From positions 14,186,501 through 14,250,500 of the forward strand of contig CM052360.1 of NCBI GenBank assembly GCA_028551475.1: a DNA stretch of 64,000 bases, written 5' to 3'. This document shows, piece after piece, positions 24,652 through 38,915 of the stretch; within the stretch, counting starts at the first letter, position 1; the number at the start of each line of letters is the position of its first letter. The translations under genes were made by a program, and so were the position numbers. This stretch comes from Casuarina equisetifolia. Taxonomy: Eukaryota > Streptophyta > Magnoliopsida > Fagales > Casuarinaceae. The notes under the pieces were generated by a model. It saw only the letters and a program-made list of their open reading frames with translations, did no database searches and had not been told where the DNA came from.

Positions 24652-25929
24652 TGGGATTAGAGCTGGATAGTACTTTCATTAGTTCTATATACCCATCAAC
24701 CTTACGCTGCCAAGCATTCTTAAGGTATTTTTTCTGCTGCAAAAACTCCACAAGGTTGACAACTACTTCCAGGTTCCCTCTTAGATTCCTTACTTCCACA
24801 AGTTCAGAATTAATTTCCTAGTTTTTCTCCATGGTTCAGACCTAGGAAGTGGGGCTTTGTTTTGACATCAATTATAATAAATCCAACTATTGAGCTAAAA
24901 GATCTAAACTTATTAGCATGATAGTTCAAATAGTCATGCTCACCATCACTCACTAAACTCCTATGAGCCTAGTGTGTCTTAAGGACCTATAAATCTGTAA
25001 TATCATCCCTAACTCTCTATCTCCTCTCTTGTGAGAACCTAATGGCCTCCTCTCTATCTAGATAATTCGAAAAAAAAGCAAGTTTCAGCCCTTCAAAGCA
25101 ATATTTTAAGCATAGGACAACTACTTAAAAAAGGTATGTAATTTGAATTAAAGATGAAGTAGCATTTGTGAGGAATCAATTTAGGGAACTTACAGTGAAA
25201 GTATGGATGTAGAAAAATAGATTGCATACTCTGAACCTTCAAATTAAAACATGAGGTGTCTTAAATCTATTGCAAAAAATGATAATTAGTTTTAGTATCT
25301 AAGATATGAACACTTAAGATTTAAAGGTTTAAGATGGTTGGTTAGGATCCTTAATGACTACTGGTAAGTCAAAATTATAGTTGATAGTCCAACCACATAT
25401 TTTATTTCTTAATAACTTTAACTTTCTTGCATTGAAAGGCATGATAACATGTCACTTGGATTACTCGAGCAAGACACATCATAGGTTGTCGGGGCTAGAC
25501 CCTACTAGGGGCTTCTCGCTACAACTATACATACCAATAATCCTTTCTTGAAGCAAACTACTTATCGTAAGGGTCAAACTTGTAACTAAGCTTTATACTA
25601 ATTGTTATACTCCTAAAACACTACCTTAATATACTCGACCAAATATAGTATTTAGAGCTAGTTTGATTAGTTGGTTTTAGGAAGAACATAGGAAATACAC
25701 ATGAAGGCTATGAAAAGAATTATGAGATGTATGAAAAAGACATTGGATTGTTGAGTCTTGTATTTGAAAGGGGAAAAAGTACAAATTAGAAGGTTTTTCT
25801 AATTTTGATTTTAGAAGTGGTTTAGATGAAAAGAAGAGCACATCTAAATATGGATTTGATGTGGGATTAAGTGTTTTTTTTTCATGAAGTTTCAAGAAAC
25901 AACAAATAATTAACTTATCTACTTATTAG
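24652..25929. other. Intergenic, AT-rich; possibly decayed retroelement interior
   Basis: Between the LTR-like segment and the RNase H remnant I see no recognisable gag, protease, integrase or reverse transcriptase. If both ends belong to one element, most of its interior has been lost. Confidence 0.4.
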
Positions 25930-26245
25930 GTTGGATCAATTGAGGCAACTCAAATGGATTGTCAAGCTCTGTGGTTGAGAAGCTTGTTTAAACAAAACCA
26001 TGGTGCATATTGATAATAAATTTGCTTAGCTTTGGCCAAAATTCGATCAATCATATCAAGTTGAGATATCACTGCCTTAGAGAACAAATTATTGAAGGAG
26101 CAATTAATTTGTATTTTTATGGTAATGGGGAAGCTAACAAATGTGTTCACAAAACCTCTAAAAATTGAAGTTTTTGAGAAATTTAGAAATTTGCTAATTA
26201 TGACAAGGTTGGGGAAGTGTGTCGGCATGCAACCCTTATCATACA
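25930..26245 (+). mobile_element. Degraded Ty1/copia RNase H C-terminal remnant
   Basis: Across shifting plus-strand frames this reads like the tail of a copia polyprotein: LWLRSLFKQ-like near 25958, a DNKFA-like box, then LREQIIEGAINLYF and VFTKPLKIEVFEKFRNLL near 26140-26200. At least one frameshift and several stops are present, so it is non-coding now. The orientation agrees with the LTR-like segment to the left. Confidence 0.72.
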
Positions 26246-28262
26246 ATCAAAGGAAGATAAATTTGCCAGAGTCAAGGGAGGTTACAGCTGCAAACTCTAA
26301 ATAATGTTTTGGTTGACAACTGGCATCAACTTGCACCGACTAAGGCAACAACGTTTGTCAATTTGCATAAAGACTGTCAAGTATTGATGAATAAGTTACA
26401 AGGAGATATTTTGTGTTAGAAGAATGGAAGTCTTAAACGAAAACCCACTTTGTAGTAGGTGAATAAATAGATCAAATTTTGCTATGAAGTTTGAGTTTAT
26501 GTATTTTAACTTTTAGCTAGTGAAATTTTGTGTTCTTTTCTCATATTTCCTTTTTTTTATCTTTTCTAGTTTATGTTAAGATCAAAGTTCTATTCATTTA
26601 ATTTAGAATTGAGACTACAATTGATCTTACACACCCTAATCACTTAGGCAACGTTGTAGCTCTAGAAACGATGACTTTATCCCTCTTAACAATAATTATG
26701 TAAGGGAAAAATGAAGAAAAGGACAGAGAGATACATCAACAAAAATTAAAAGCATGGAATCCAAGAAAGGATCAACGCTATATCAGGTGATACAAGAGCA
26801 TGTAGTGTCCAAGCAGGTCTTTAAGGGATCTAGAAAACTCGAGATGTGCTCCTCACGACATGTACCCAACCTATCTCATAGCAACTCGGCTAGTTCTATT
26901 TATGGAAGCAGTTCACCAAACTAAGTGCCTACGTCTGCTTTTATCATGTCTTGACAAGATTCTAGGTAGCCAAAATGCTTCTGAAGCTTCCGTCCACAAA
27001 ATTATTGTTCGAGGGTAGAACAAAGTCTCCTATGCCTTAAAGAGTGTTTGATTCCTACCAACCATCAGAACCCATTTGTTTTCGGTTTCTTCCAAGGGCC
27101 CGGGATTTGTCAGAATCAGCCTCCGTAGGCATTCTTCATTAGTATGAAGGCCCAACTCTAGTTGTGTAAGGTAACCGCAGCTTCCTTTACTTCACTTTGT
27201 AATTAAAACATTTACTTGATAGATTTTAGTTCTGTCAGCCACGATTATACTTTCTCTTTCGGTGGTCGGCGCTGTGTCAATTGAAGCGGACATCATGGAG
27301 ATTAAAATAGCACCTAAGATGCTATCTTTTACACCAACCTAAATCCCCAACAATCTTATTGTTCACGAATACTAAATAATCCCTCGGGAAGCAGACTACA
27401 GTCACGCATTTCACTGGACTGAATTGTCGACCGAAATTAGCTCAAGTCGAAGATCAAAGTGAAAGTTGCATAGAATTCATGTGGATGCACATGGGCAAAA
27501 GTCAAAGACACAGTGAGGTGGTTGTGAATGAAAATGATGAGTAGATACTAGCATTAAGAAGCTAGGAGTGAAGCTATAAAGATGGAAAATGACATGAAGA
27601 GCACTGAAAGTGGGAGTGATCCCTTCTCATTGTCTATTATCTTTGCCTCATTTCACCAAAGACAAATCCTAAGATGCCTTATTTCCTTCTGCGTGCACCC
27701 TTCTGGAAACTTCCCCTTCCCTCTATTACGGTAAAAGTCACTGAACTTACACCTTACTGTGAGACAGTGAGAGGGGCTTAAATCCAAGAAAAAGCAGAGT
27801 CAATAAAAGAGACAACAACACATGAAACAAACAAGCACTATGTCCATTTCACCCGCTTACATATAACTTTGAACCTCTGCCATCTCAGAAGTGGCCGTTT
27901 CCCGATGATAATTTCAAAGAGAAATAGCAAGACTGCCATACTTTTTTACTGCTCAAGGGTGTGAGTGGACTTTGAATTGGGACCCAAAAACATTCTGAGA
28001 CTCATCAACATGCACCTCCCACCTCAGGTCTTCATTGATGCAAACACGACCCTCTTGGTACGTCACCGCATTTAAAAGAGCTGTGTACTTAGGGATTAAC
28101 ATCGTGTAAGAAAGGTTATGCATGTTTCGTTATGACCTTACTCTAAAATCTATAAATCTAGCCTTTTCATCTGAAGACACAACTCATAGTGAAACAAACA
28201 CGAACCTTGCCCTCTCTCTCTCTCTCTCTCTCTCCAACCGCACAAATAGATATACATAGAAT
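26246..28262. other. Intergenic and INO upstream region; no gene recognised
   Basis: No open frame resembles a known protein. A (CT)n microsatellite at 28212-28234 lies about 30 bp before the INO start codon, probably in its 5' leader. Confidence 0.5.
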
Positions 28263-30079
28263 ATGTCAACACTCAATCATCTCTACGATCTGTCGGAGCA
28301 GGTTTGCTATGTAGAATGTGGTTTCTGCACCACCATTTTGCTGGTGAGGATGACTGCAGTTCTTCGACACTGTCATCTTTTCACTTGACTTTTCTTTTTC
28401 TTCTATCACCTTACCCATTTAAAATGCAGGTAAGCGTTCCATGTAGCAGCATGTCCACGGTAGTCACAGTCAGATGCGGCCACTGTACAGGCCTATTCTC
28501 TCTTGACACGATGAATGCTTCTTTTGTTCCCCTCCATCTTTTAGCTTGTTTTAACGATGATGAGGTATGTAAGAGATTAGTTCGTTCTTCATTGCTTGTG
28601 AATGTTTCTTTATAATGAGTCATATCGGGAGAACTAAGATAACTGTGTACCATACACTACAAATAACTAGCCAGTCTTGGATACTTGTAAAAGCCCTTGA
28701 AATCTTGAGAAATAACTTAATTCCAAGGCCACGATTCATTGATTTCGGAATCAAATAATCCTTCTTCACGTCTGAGAAATGCTGTGCAGCCAAATCCTGA
28801 GAAATATGATGTACCGAAGCTCTTGGACTGCAGTAGCCCATCTGTTGTGGCCTCTTCTGACTACGAAGAAGAGGAAATAATCTCTGTGAATCACATCGTT
28901 AACAAACGTAAGGCTTCTTTAGTTCTGCATTAACTGAATTTGATATGATTGATGTTTATATTTGGATTGGATACCCTGTAGCCCCGGAGAAGAGACAACG
29001 AGCTCCATCAGCTTATAATCGTTTCATTAAGTAAGCTTTTCATCTTTATAATTACTCCCATTATTTAACTTGCGATATTTTGAGTGAATGCTACTGTATA
29101 ACAGAGAAGAGATCAAGAGGCTTAAGGCTGAGAATCCAAACATGGCTCACAAGGAAGCTTTCAGCACCGCGTCAAAAAATGTATGCTTTATAACCTGCAG
29201 CTGGGATGCGTTCTGCATTAGACAATATAATAAAACCAACGGAACCTCAAGAAATATGAATATGAAGCGGTTTTGAACTGACTCCTGAATATGTTTGACT
29301 ATTTTCAGTGGGCTCATTTCCCTTCGTTTCACTACAAAGAAGTTGGAGACTACAGCCAGAGTGAGGAATACACGACATGGGACTCCGAGGTAAAGACTTG
29401 AATCAGTCGAATGTCTGCGCTTTTTCTTCCACCATTAAAAACGAGGCATTGCCAATACTTATGAACATGGACTACGGTTTTCCTGTTAAGCGAAGTAGCG
29501 CTTCTCCTATATCATAGAGAGACTTGATTGATCTCTTATGTAAAAAAGTGCCTACTAGATCTACACTGTTTCATCATCCATCTCGATCGGAACAGAAGAA
29601 GTTGAAAAAACCATGGTTTGCTGATGTCCGTCAACGTTTTCTATGCATATCGTTTACCGGCATGTTTAGGATGCTCTTTCATCCAAAACTAATAACATTC
29701 TTGCTCAAGACGCGGAGGAATAGCATTACCCTCTGGTCTTTCTTCCAAGTTTTTAGTTGATTTCCTTGGTTAACAAGGTACATTGGCGTCATTATCCCTC
29801 ATAAACGTGTCTATGCGTATACCAAGGACTGTGTTCTTTCCCAAGCTAATGCTTCTCCTCTACATCTTGGACGTGGTTCCATGGACTCGTATTTATAAGA
29901 TTGTCATTTTAGGGAATGTTATATACTGTCAAGATTCCATGAAGCCTACTGTCTTTGTGGTGGCCTGTAACACTGAAATGGGTGCACTGTTAAATATATT
30001 TCAGGTCCATGAAGATGGCAAAGGTTTCCGTGAAAGAAAAGGCCCCATAGGAAGCCACATGGGAGACGACAGCCTTTAA
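28263..30079 (+). CDS. INO: YABBY transcription factor, INNER NO OUTER (YABBY4) type
   Basis: Seven exons join in frame: 28263-28343, 28430-28564, about 28790-28907, 28982-29030, 29105-29180, 29309-29389 and 30005-30079, giving about 204 residues. The zinc finger uses Cys19/Cys22 (VECGFC) and Cys43/Cys46 (VRCGHC). The HMG-like YABBY domain spans about 108-165, with EKRQRAPSAYNRFIKEEIKR, NPNMAHKEAFSTASKNWAHF. The tail GKGFRERKGPIGSHMG matches the conserved end of INO proteins and separates it from other YABBY clades. INO marks the abaxial side of the outer ovule integument and is needed for its growth. The start of exon 3 is the least certain boundary. The protein is somewhat shorter than Arabidopsis INO at the N-terminus and in the linker. 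Intron 6 (615 bp) is the longest. Confidence 0.9.
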
Positions 30080-33000
30080 CCTTACCAGTCTACAAAGATA
30101 GTCAGAAAAAGCAGGCTGTTTCTGTTTCAGGGTTGGTGTTGAGAGTAGAGTCATGTGCCTCGGAGAGGTAGATGCTCTTGGGAATGGTTTTTTCCTGAGA
30201 CACTGTTTAATACATTTCAAATCTTATTATGTCGTTTAGCTGCTCTGTCGTGTTATCCTTGTAAGTAACTTGCTAATGTTGCTTATTTATTCCAGTGACT
30301 CCTGAAAGTTAATGATACACAGAACAACATAATGTCACGTGCGCAGAGAGAGTGATGGTAAATTTAATTATCACAGCAACGTAAAAGATGGTGATAGTCA
30401 ATTTTTCCCCTTATATCAAGTTTTGTCCAGCTTTGGACCATTTAAAAACATTATAGCCTTTAACCTAGGATCTTAAAACCCCAATACTATGCTAATATTG
30501 CGTTAAGACCTGTTCCCTTGCATTTTGTCTTCAACAAAGCTTCCACTCTTTCCTTCTTGATAATCTTGGTGCGCCTTGAATATATCTTCCTGAAAAGTGA
30601 ACAATGAACCCTTTTAAACAGAACCAAAATTACTCATCCTAAGAAGACTTGAGATTAAGTAAAGGTGATCGTGTTGTATCCAAGAAGATTTGACCGAGGA
30701 AGTAAATAGAGACATGATCTAATTCTTTACATGCAGAGTGTTGTATGTATATTTACTCATGATCTTTGCGAAGAATAACCATTCACAGAAGTTTGTAGAA
30801 TTTTTTAAGACTATATACACTGAGCGCAGCTTCTAAGACTTAGTGCCGCGGTGAAATAGGAAAAAAGATGGGGAAAAAGAAGGAAAAGGAAATGACTGAA
30901 TGCGACTTCTCAAAAGAGACTTAAAACCCTGCAGGGTCCGTCTTACTCATTAAGGGTCTCGGAGGCATGGCGTGAAAGTATGCCTGAAAGAAGTCTTTAT
31001 TCTCTTTCTGTAGCTCTTTCCACACTGCATCCATGCATTGACTTCGTCAAAACAGATGAATCACTGGTGGGCACAAGTCAGCAGCTTGCCCAATCACAGC
31101 ACGCAGTGAAAACACATACATACATAGATATAAGAGAGGGAGGACCTGTAAGCGTGACGACTGGCCTAATGCTTGCATGTTCTTCAAGTGCCTTTACGCA
31201 TTGATCTATACTCATGTGAAGGAGGAGGCATCTCTCTATTAGATGTTGAACCTGCTTTTTCCATGCAAAAAAAAGCCAACAGGAGGATTCTATATGATAA
31301 GATATCAAGACAAACAAAAGCGTTTACACCTAATTTTATTCTTGTATGCAAGCGTGATACTAAGCGCATGAGTAAGAGAGAGAGTTCCACTAACCATTCT
31401 GATGTAGCTGTGCGGGTGGCAATGCAAACAAGGATAGAGGTGGGGGTTATGATACATCTCGTTCGAGTAGAATTGGACAAAAACCAGGAGAATGTTGAAA
31501 GAAAAGGAACGAGAAAGCAGAGAAATGCCAAAAGTGGGAGGTAGAGAAGATATTTGGTAGACTTTATACTGCTCATAGGGAGCAAGGAATAAAAGGAAAA
31601 AAAAATATTGTTATCCACAGATATCTGAGTGAAGGGCCAAAAAAGCACAAGACATCCAAACCTTAGATTCACCTCATCTCCAAGAGATAAGAGAAGAAAT
31701 GGGTTATGGCGATTGAAAGTTTTGCTTCGAAAATGACATTGGTGGCCAAGCCGATAGCAAAAGCCATCCCGAGCTCTTCTGAAACCATTTGCTGCCATTT
31801 CTGGGACCTACATTCTTCAAGTGCTATGAATGTGTCTGCGGTCCCCGGGGGCACACTGCTCATCAGGGGCCTCCTGATTTAGCGATGGCCACCACTAAGC
31901 CCCTCCAACCCCTCATACACTGAATCCTCACCATTCCCAGTGCCAAGAATCCTTTGTGTACGAACCTTTGCCACGTCGTCCTCTCTCTCTCGATATCTGG
32001 AGGGCCTCAGCTGCTTCTTCTGTCATTGGGTTAAAAGTTGTTTAATCACAAACTTTGTTTTCAGACGAATCGTATTTGCAAGGTAATCCCGACTTCCCAA
32101 CTTACTTGGTACTCGCTTGATCTTACCCCAATTAATATGTGATCAAGCACCAAAAGCGTGTAATGGTGGAAGAATTTGTCGAACCCCCTGGTAGTAAAAG
32201 CGTATGGCGCCAAAGATTGTTGATGAGAACGAAAAACTGTTGTGTTCGAAGTAACACTCAACTTAAAACTTTAAGATATTAAGTAAAAGAATTTATTTTT
32301 TTAAAATTATATTTTAAGTTTTTATGTTTTTCATATAAAACTTCAAATACCTTCTCACTTAAGTTTGAAGTAACATTTCTCACAAAAATCTCTATTTATG
32401 AATAAAAGGATAAAAAATTAAATATATATTTTAATAAATCTTTAGCAATATGAAATAGCTTTACACCATTTATTTAAAAACAGTCTTATTATAATAGTCG
32501 AACCTAAACCATCTCGTAAATTTAGAACTTATCAATATCTATAAGGGTGCTAAGAGAGAATTTAGATTATGGTACTATGTTAAATTTTATAAAAAATAAT
32601 TTATATTTAACTTAAAATTTTAAGTAGAAAAACTTATCTCTTTATAAATTACTTTTTAAGCTTTTTATATTTCTCATGTAAAAACTAAACAAAAACATTG
32701 ATGAAAATGGTTAATGTATTTAATTGAGAAGTTTTCAATTGAGATTTTACTTGATGTTTGTCATCAACAAACACTCAATACTGATTTTCCTTGTTTTGGA
32801 TTTCAGATAGAATTCATGCAAATAACTTAAGCTCTACTTAATATAATTTATAGTGTGCATACCATCTGCCATTATTCTTCAAGCTAACACCACTAGCGCC
32901 CATCGTCATCACCACTCCAACCCCAAAACCCATGACCAACCAACATGCAACTACCACTACTTGATGGATATCCTACCATGTACTGTCTTAGCCGCGATTA

Positions 33001-34672
33001 CACTGATAGTTGCTTAACTTGTAAACATATTCAGACTGAACTTGATGGAAGTTCCATAAGCAATATCTGAATTGATAGAAACCACAAAGGCAGAAAGAAA
33101 TATTATTTCATTTTAATCTGAAGCACAGGCCCAGCCCATAAAAATCTTATTGCACGCAGGCCGCGATCACCCGAGCCAGCATTGATGGAAGCCGCGTCTA
33201 GTCATTCAAATATCAAATAATATGCAGAAGCCTTTGGAGATGGTCAACATTGATGGGGCCTGGATTTACCAACATGTCCTGGCCATGATTGTTGATTAGT
33301 AAAACAAGAAGGAAGGAAATAGTAGAATAATAAGAAAACATCTTTTCAGAGAGTCTGCAATTCTGGAACTCCACGCCTTTTTTTATTACCAGATTGCACG
33401 TTCCTTGCAGAAGGGCGGGCTTTTGTTTTTGCCACACGCATTGTGAGCTTTGAATAGAGAGTGGAATCGATGAGGTGCCCCCACTTTCCGTGTCTTGGAA
33501 GAGGAGTCTTTTGGCCAAATGCAACCCCAACAATAAAAGAATCATCGTATGCGCAAATGCCAGTTGACTGGACTTACGCTTACGATGGCCACCCACCCAT
33601 TGGGCTGCGGTCTATAACACCTTCTCCCACCAATTTTGACTGCTTTTAACTTGTTCCCCACTCTGACAGCGATTTTGTAACACTTGGCTACACGTTCTTG
33701 TTTTGACAGAACCGGAGTATCTGCCAAAAAACCACGACGCATGACTCTGCCAATCCAACTCCACCTTGATTATGATATTGAGCTTCCACATCGAAATTGT
33801 GGGGGTCAAATGTTAGAACCACTTGCCTTTGGTAGTGACCCAAGAACCGGCCAGATAAATCACAGTTCCTTTCCCTCAATGACGGCGAGAAGACAACTTC
33901 TAGCATAAATAAACTCAAGAGTTGGGTTCCTTCCACGTTACATGTCGTAACTTTTTGATTGCGTCAAGCAATTACATTTTATAGCGTTGAGATTCTTAAT
34001 TGCTTCAAAGATTTATCATACCACACATATTTGTGGAGTAGGTAAATAGTCCAAGTTCTAATATCTAACCCAACGATGTGATATATGATCTTATTGAGAA
34101 ATGCGTAACAAGTATTTGAGGAAATTGCTTGTAAGCCCTTCAAAACATATAACCTTACCGGGTTTATATCCAAACCCTTTGATGTGCTGGACGATGACTT
34201 CCATTCTTTCTCTTGGAACTTGGCTAGGCAAAGCGTATCAAATTATAGACAAAGCTGTTCTTCCGTGTAAGTAGCCAACAAAGTTGAAGCATCCAAACAT
34301 GGAAGAACAAAAAGAAAATGGCCACATTGCACCCCAGCAAAGCACATATTTACTACATTTCCCCAATTGACGTCGATATATCAGATTACTCATCGACAGG
34401 CATAACCTACAAGGCTGCAAATATAGTTTAACCGAGTAAGACAGGTTCAAATTTTTTACAAGTCAGTATCATTCATGACGCGTGAGAATATAACTTTCTC
34501 CAGCATATTCCATAAATTCTTCCATTGTATCTGCCTTCATCCTATTGGACCAGGAACTAGCTACATGCTTCAAACTGAATGAAGTAGGAGTGACATAGAC
34601 ATAGACACAGACAGACAAAAAAGGACATGGCATTCAGTAAAACCAACTTCTGGTCACTTGTAACCCCATTCG
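30080..34672. other. 4.6-kb intergenic region with no recognised gene
   Basis: It holds the INO 3' region on the left and the RPB10 3' region on the right. Overlapping open frames on both strands near 31170-31860 and 33210-33940 match no family I know and show no splice logic. The stretch at 32240-32860 is very AT-rich and contains a diverged repeat pair, listed separately. Confidence 0.5.
32258..32695. repeat. Diverged AT-rich repeat pair with a palindromic core
   Basis: Two related segments, about 32258-32345 and 32605-32690, each open AACTTAAAA...TTTAAG and go on to TTTTTAAG/ATTTTAAG and TTTTTATATTTCTCAT-like text. The second opens with the perfect 16-bp palindrome ACTTAAAATTTTAAGT at 32610-32625. 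This could be a MITE-like or other dispersed AT-rich repeat. No target duplication was found. Confidence 0.45.
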
Positions 34673-36534
<1,862 letters not shown>

Positions 36535-38159
36535 CTTCGATTTGGCTAGGGTTCTCGCTGCTATTCTTCGTTGTGTTCTTCCTGTGGCCCCGCAGGGTTC
36601 TGGGGAGGTTTTAAAGAGAACTCGCGCGGCTGTCTCTTGGCGGTTCAAAGTTGACCTACCCGGCCCAATAGCTGTGCCCGGCCCGCGTCACTTTGAAAAT
36701 AAAAGGTAAAATCCTATTTATTTATTATTTTTAAAATTATATATTTAAATACAAATCCAATACTTAAGCATGGACTCTTTATTAACTCACCACAGAATTA
36801 ACAAATTCGAATAAATTCCCTTCCTAAATCCTCTTTTCCCATTTCTGATAAAAATAAAAAGAAGATAAATATACGACATTAAGTCGGTTACGTGACACCT
36901 TGTTCATGCCATTGTGTTAAAAATTTTGTGTAATGTAAGCAATGCATCACCACAACGTTTGATATGAATTGAATTGAAAGGGGATGAAGAAAAGTCAAGA
37001 CTTTGCTTTTAAAAACCAAAAAAAAAAGAAAAAAAGAAAGAAAGATTATATCTGCCGGGACGTAATTAAAAGCAGACGAGGACGCATAAAAATAGAAAAA
37101 GTCGTGGTTAACGCGGCGCGAGAGGTCGCGATGGTCGGGCTTCTAGACAAAAAAGGAGTTTCGCCGACTCTTCCTTCTTTCCTTACTTGCTTGCTTCCCG
37201 TTAAACAAGACAAAGGAGGAAGGGATTAAGGGGTAATAGCCAGTGTACAAAATCAATGCTGGCGGAAAGTCATGAGGAAGGACACCATAGTTGGCGCAAT
37301 TGGGACCCCCACTCCTCCAGTGGTCCAACAGCAAAATCCTTTTTTTTGGAAGACGTAGATAAGAGTTAGGAATGCAATCGAAACGGCGCAATGATAACAG
37401 GGAAAGAAAGAAAGAAAGAAAAAAAAAGAAAAAGTCTCTTAATCTTCGTCTTTTGCATATATCTGGTTCCTAATTGGACAGCTGGAGATGGTTTGGTGAT
37501 ACATTATTTGGGATCGCATCATGAGTCACACGCTATTATTTATTTATAAACGTGGAGTGGTCTAGATTAGATGAGTGTGTGTGTGTGTGTGTGTGTGTGT
37601 CGATGGCGTCGTGGGGAGTTGCATCAGATTCTGACACTTCTGGACCTGCTCACCCGCCAACTTCGACACGGCCGGAGGGTAGTGTGGGACCCGCTCCCCT
37701 CCGTTGATATTAAATTTTATATTAAATTGAGGGTGAGGAGGCCAGAGCCGCGGAGGAAACATGAATTGTTTTAACCGTTGTAAATACGTAAAGCGTGTGT
37801 GGGCAGAAGATTTTTAAATGAGAGTGAGTGAGTAATGAATGGGGAATGGGGAGAGCAGGCGTGATTAATACGTGGGTGACTCGTCAGGCAGCGTGGGCTC
37901 CCCCTCTCCGCAGTTCCCTCGGGCGTTTTCCCCTACACTATTCCTTTCATTTTTCACTATATTTCTTCTTTTTCTTCTTCTTCTTCTTCTTCTTCTTCTT
38001 CTTCTTCTTCTTCTTTTTTCTAATTTTTCAAACAAAAAAATATTTCTCTTTTTCTTTTTTCTTTTTAAAGGAAGGAAACGAAAAGAACGGACTTCCGTTT
38101 CGTGTAACCACTACCACCGATTGATGACTCAATTCATTTTCCTTTCTTTCGAATCATAA
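36535..38159. promoter_or_regulatory. Divergent region between RPB10 and the BOI-related ligase, with microsatellites
   Basis: RPB10 reads left from 36534. The ligase transcript is likely to begin near 38150-38200. The region holds a (GT)n run at 37575-37600 and a (TTC)n run at about 37971-38014. A-rich tracts occur near 37017-37045 and 37402-37432. No coding feature was recognised. Confidence 0.5.
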
Positions 38160-38189
38160 TTCCTCTTACTCCCCTCCAACTCCCCCAAG

Positions 38190-38226
<37 letters not shown>

Positions 38227-38873
38227 TTCTTCAGTTCACTATAATCTCAAACCTCTCTCTCTCCCTCTCTCCCTCTTCCCTCTCTCTTTCTCTCCGTCTC
38301 TCTACCTATTTTTGCATTTCCAGATCGGTTTGACGGAGCATCCTGTGTGATCGGGCTTTCTTTTGCCTCCTTGAAAGCATTACACTTTTAGAGGTATTGA
38401 TTTTTTGTTTTCTATTTCTGAAGTTGTTTTATTTTTATCTTTTCTGGGCTGTTGTTTATTTTGGATTTAACTTCTCTGGGATTACAGGAGCCGGGGCTGC
38501 TTGTCTTCCGTTGGGCTGTGTCAAAGGGGTTTGGTATAGCAAGGTAACTTGTGTTCATTTTCGTTGTTGAATGGATTGCTGTTTTGTGCATGTCTGCATT
38601 TACTGATACGTCCGGGAGATTGATTAGAATCGTGGGGATATCTGAACTCTTGTTTAGAGTCAGATTTCTGATCAGAGTTTGTTCCCTTTACTCTTTATAT
38701 CCGGTTGAATCATCTGAAAAACTGGTCAAACTTATTTTTTCTTCACTCAAGCCTCCCAACTTTGGTGAGAAAAAAAAAAAAAAGTCTTCTTTTTTCTTTC
38801 TTCTCTTTACCCTCCGTATATTCTCATCTCCCCCTCATTATTCACTAATTTGCTTTTCTGGGTGTTGCCATTT

Positions 38874-38915
<42 letters not shown>

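Noticed and set aside
31184-31863. Overlapping minus-strand ORFs of 204 and 64 codons, possibly a new gene
   Set aside because: Hydrophobic but with no recognisable motif, an overlapping plus-strand ORF of similar quality, and no splice context.
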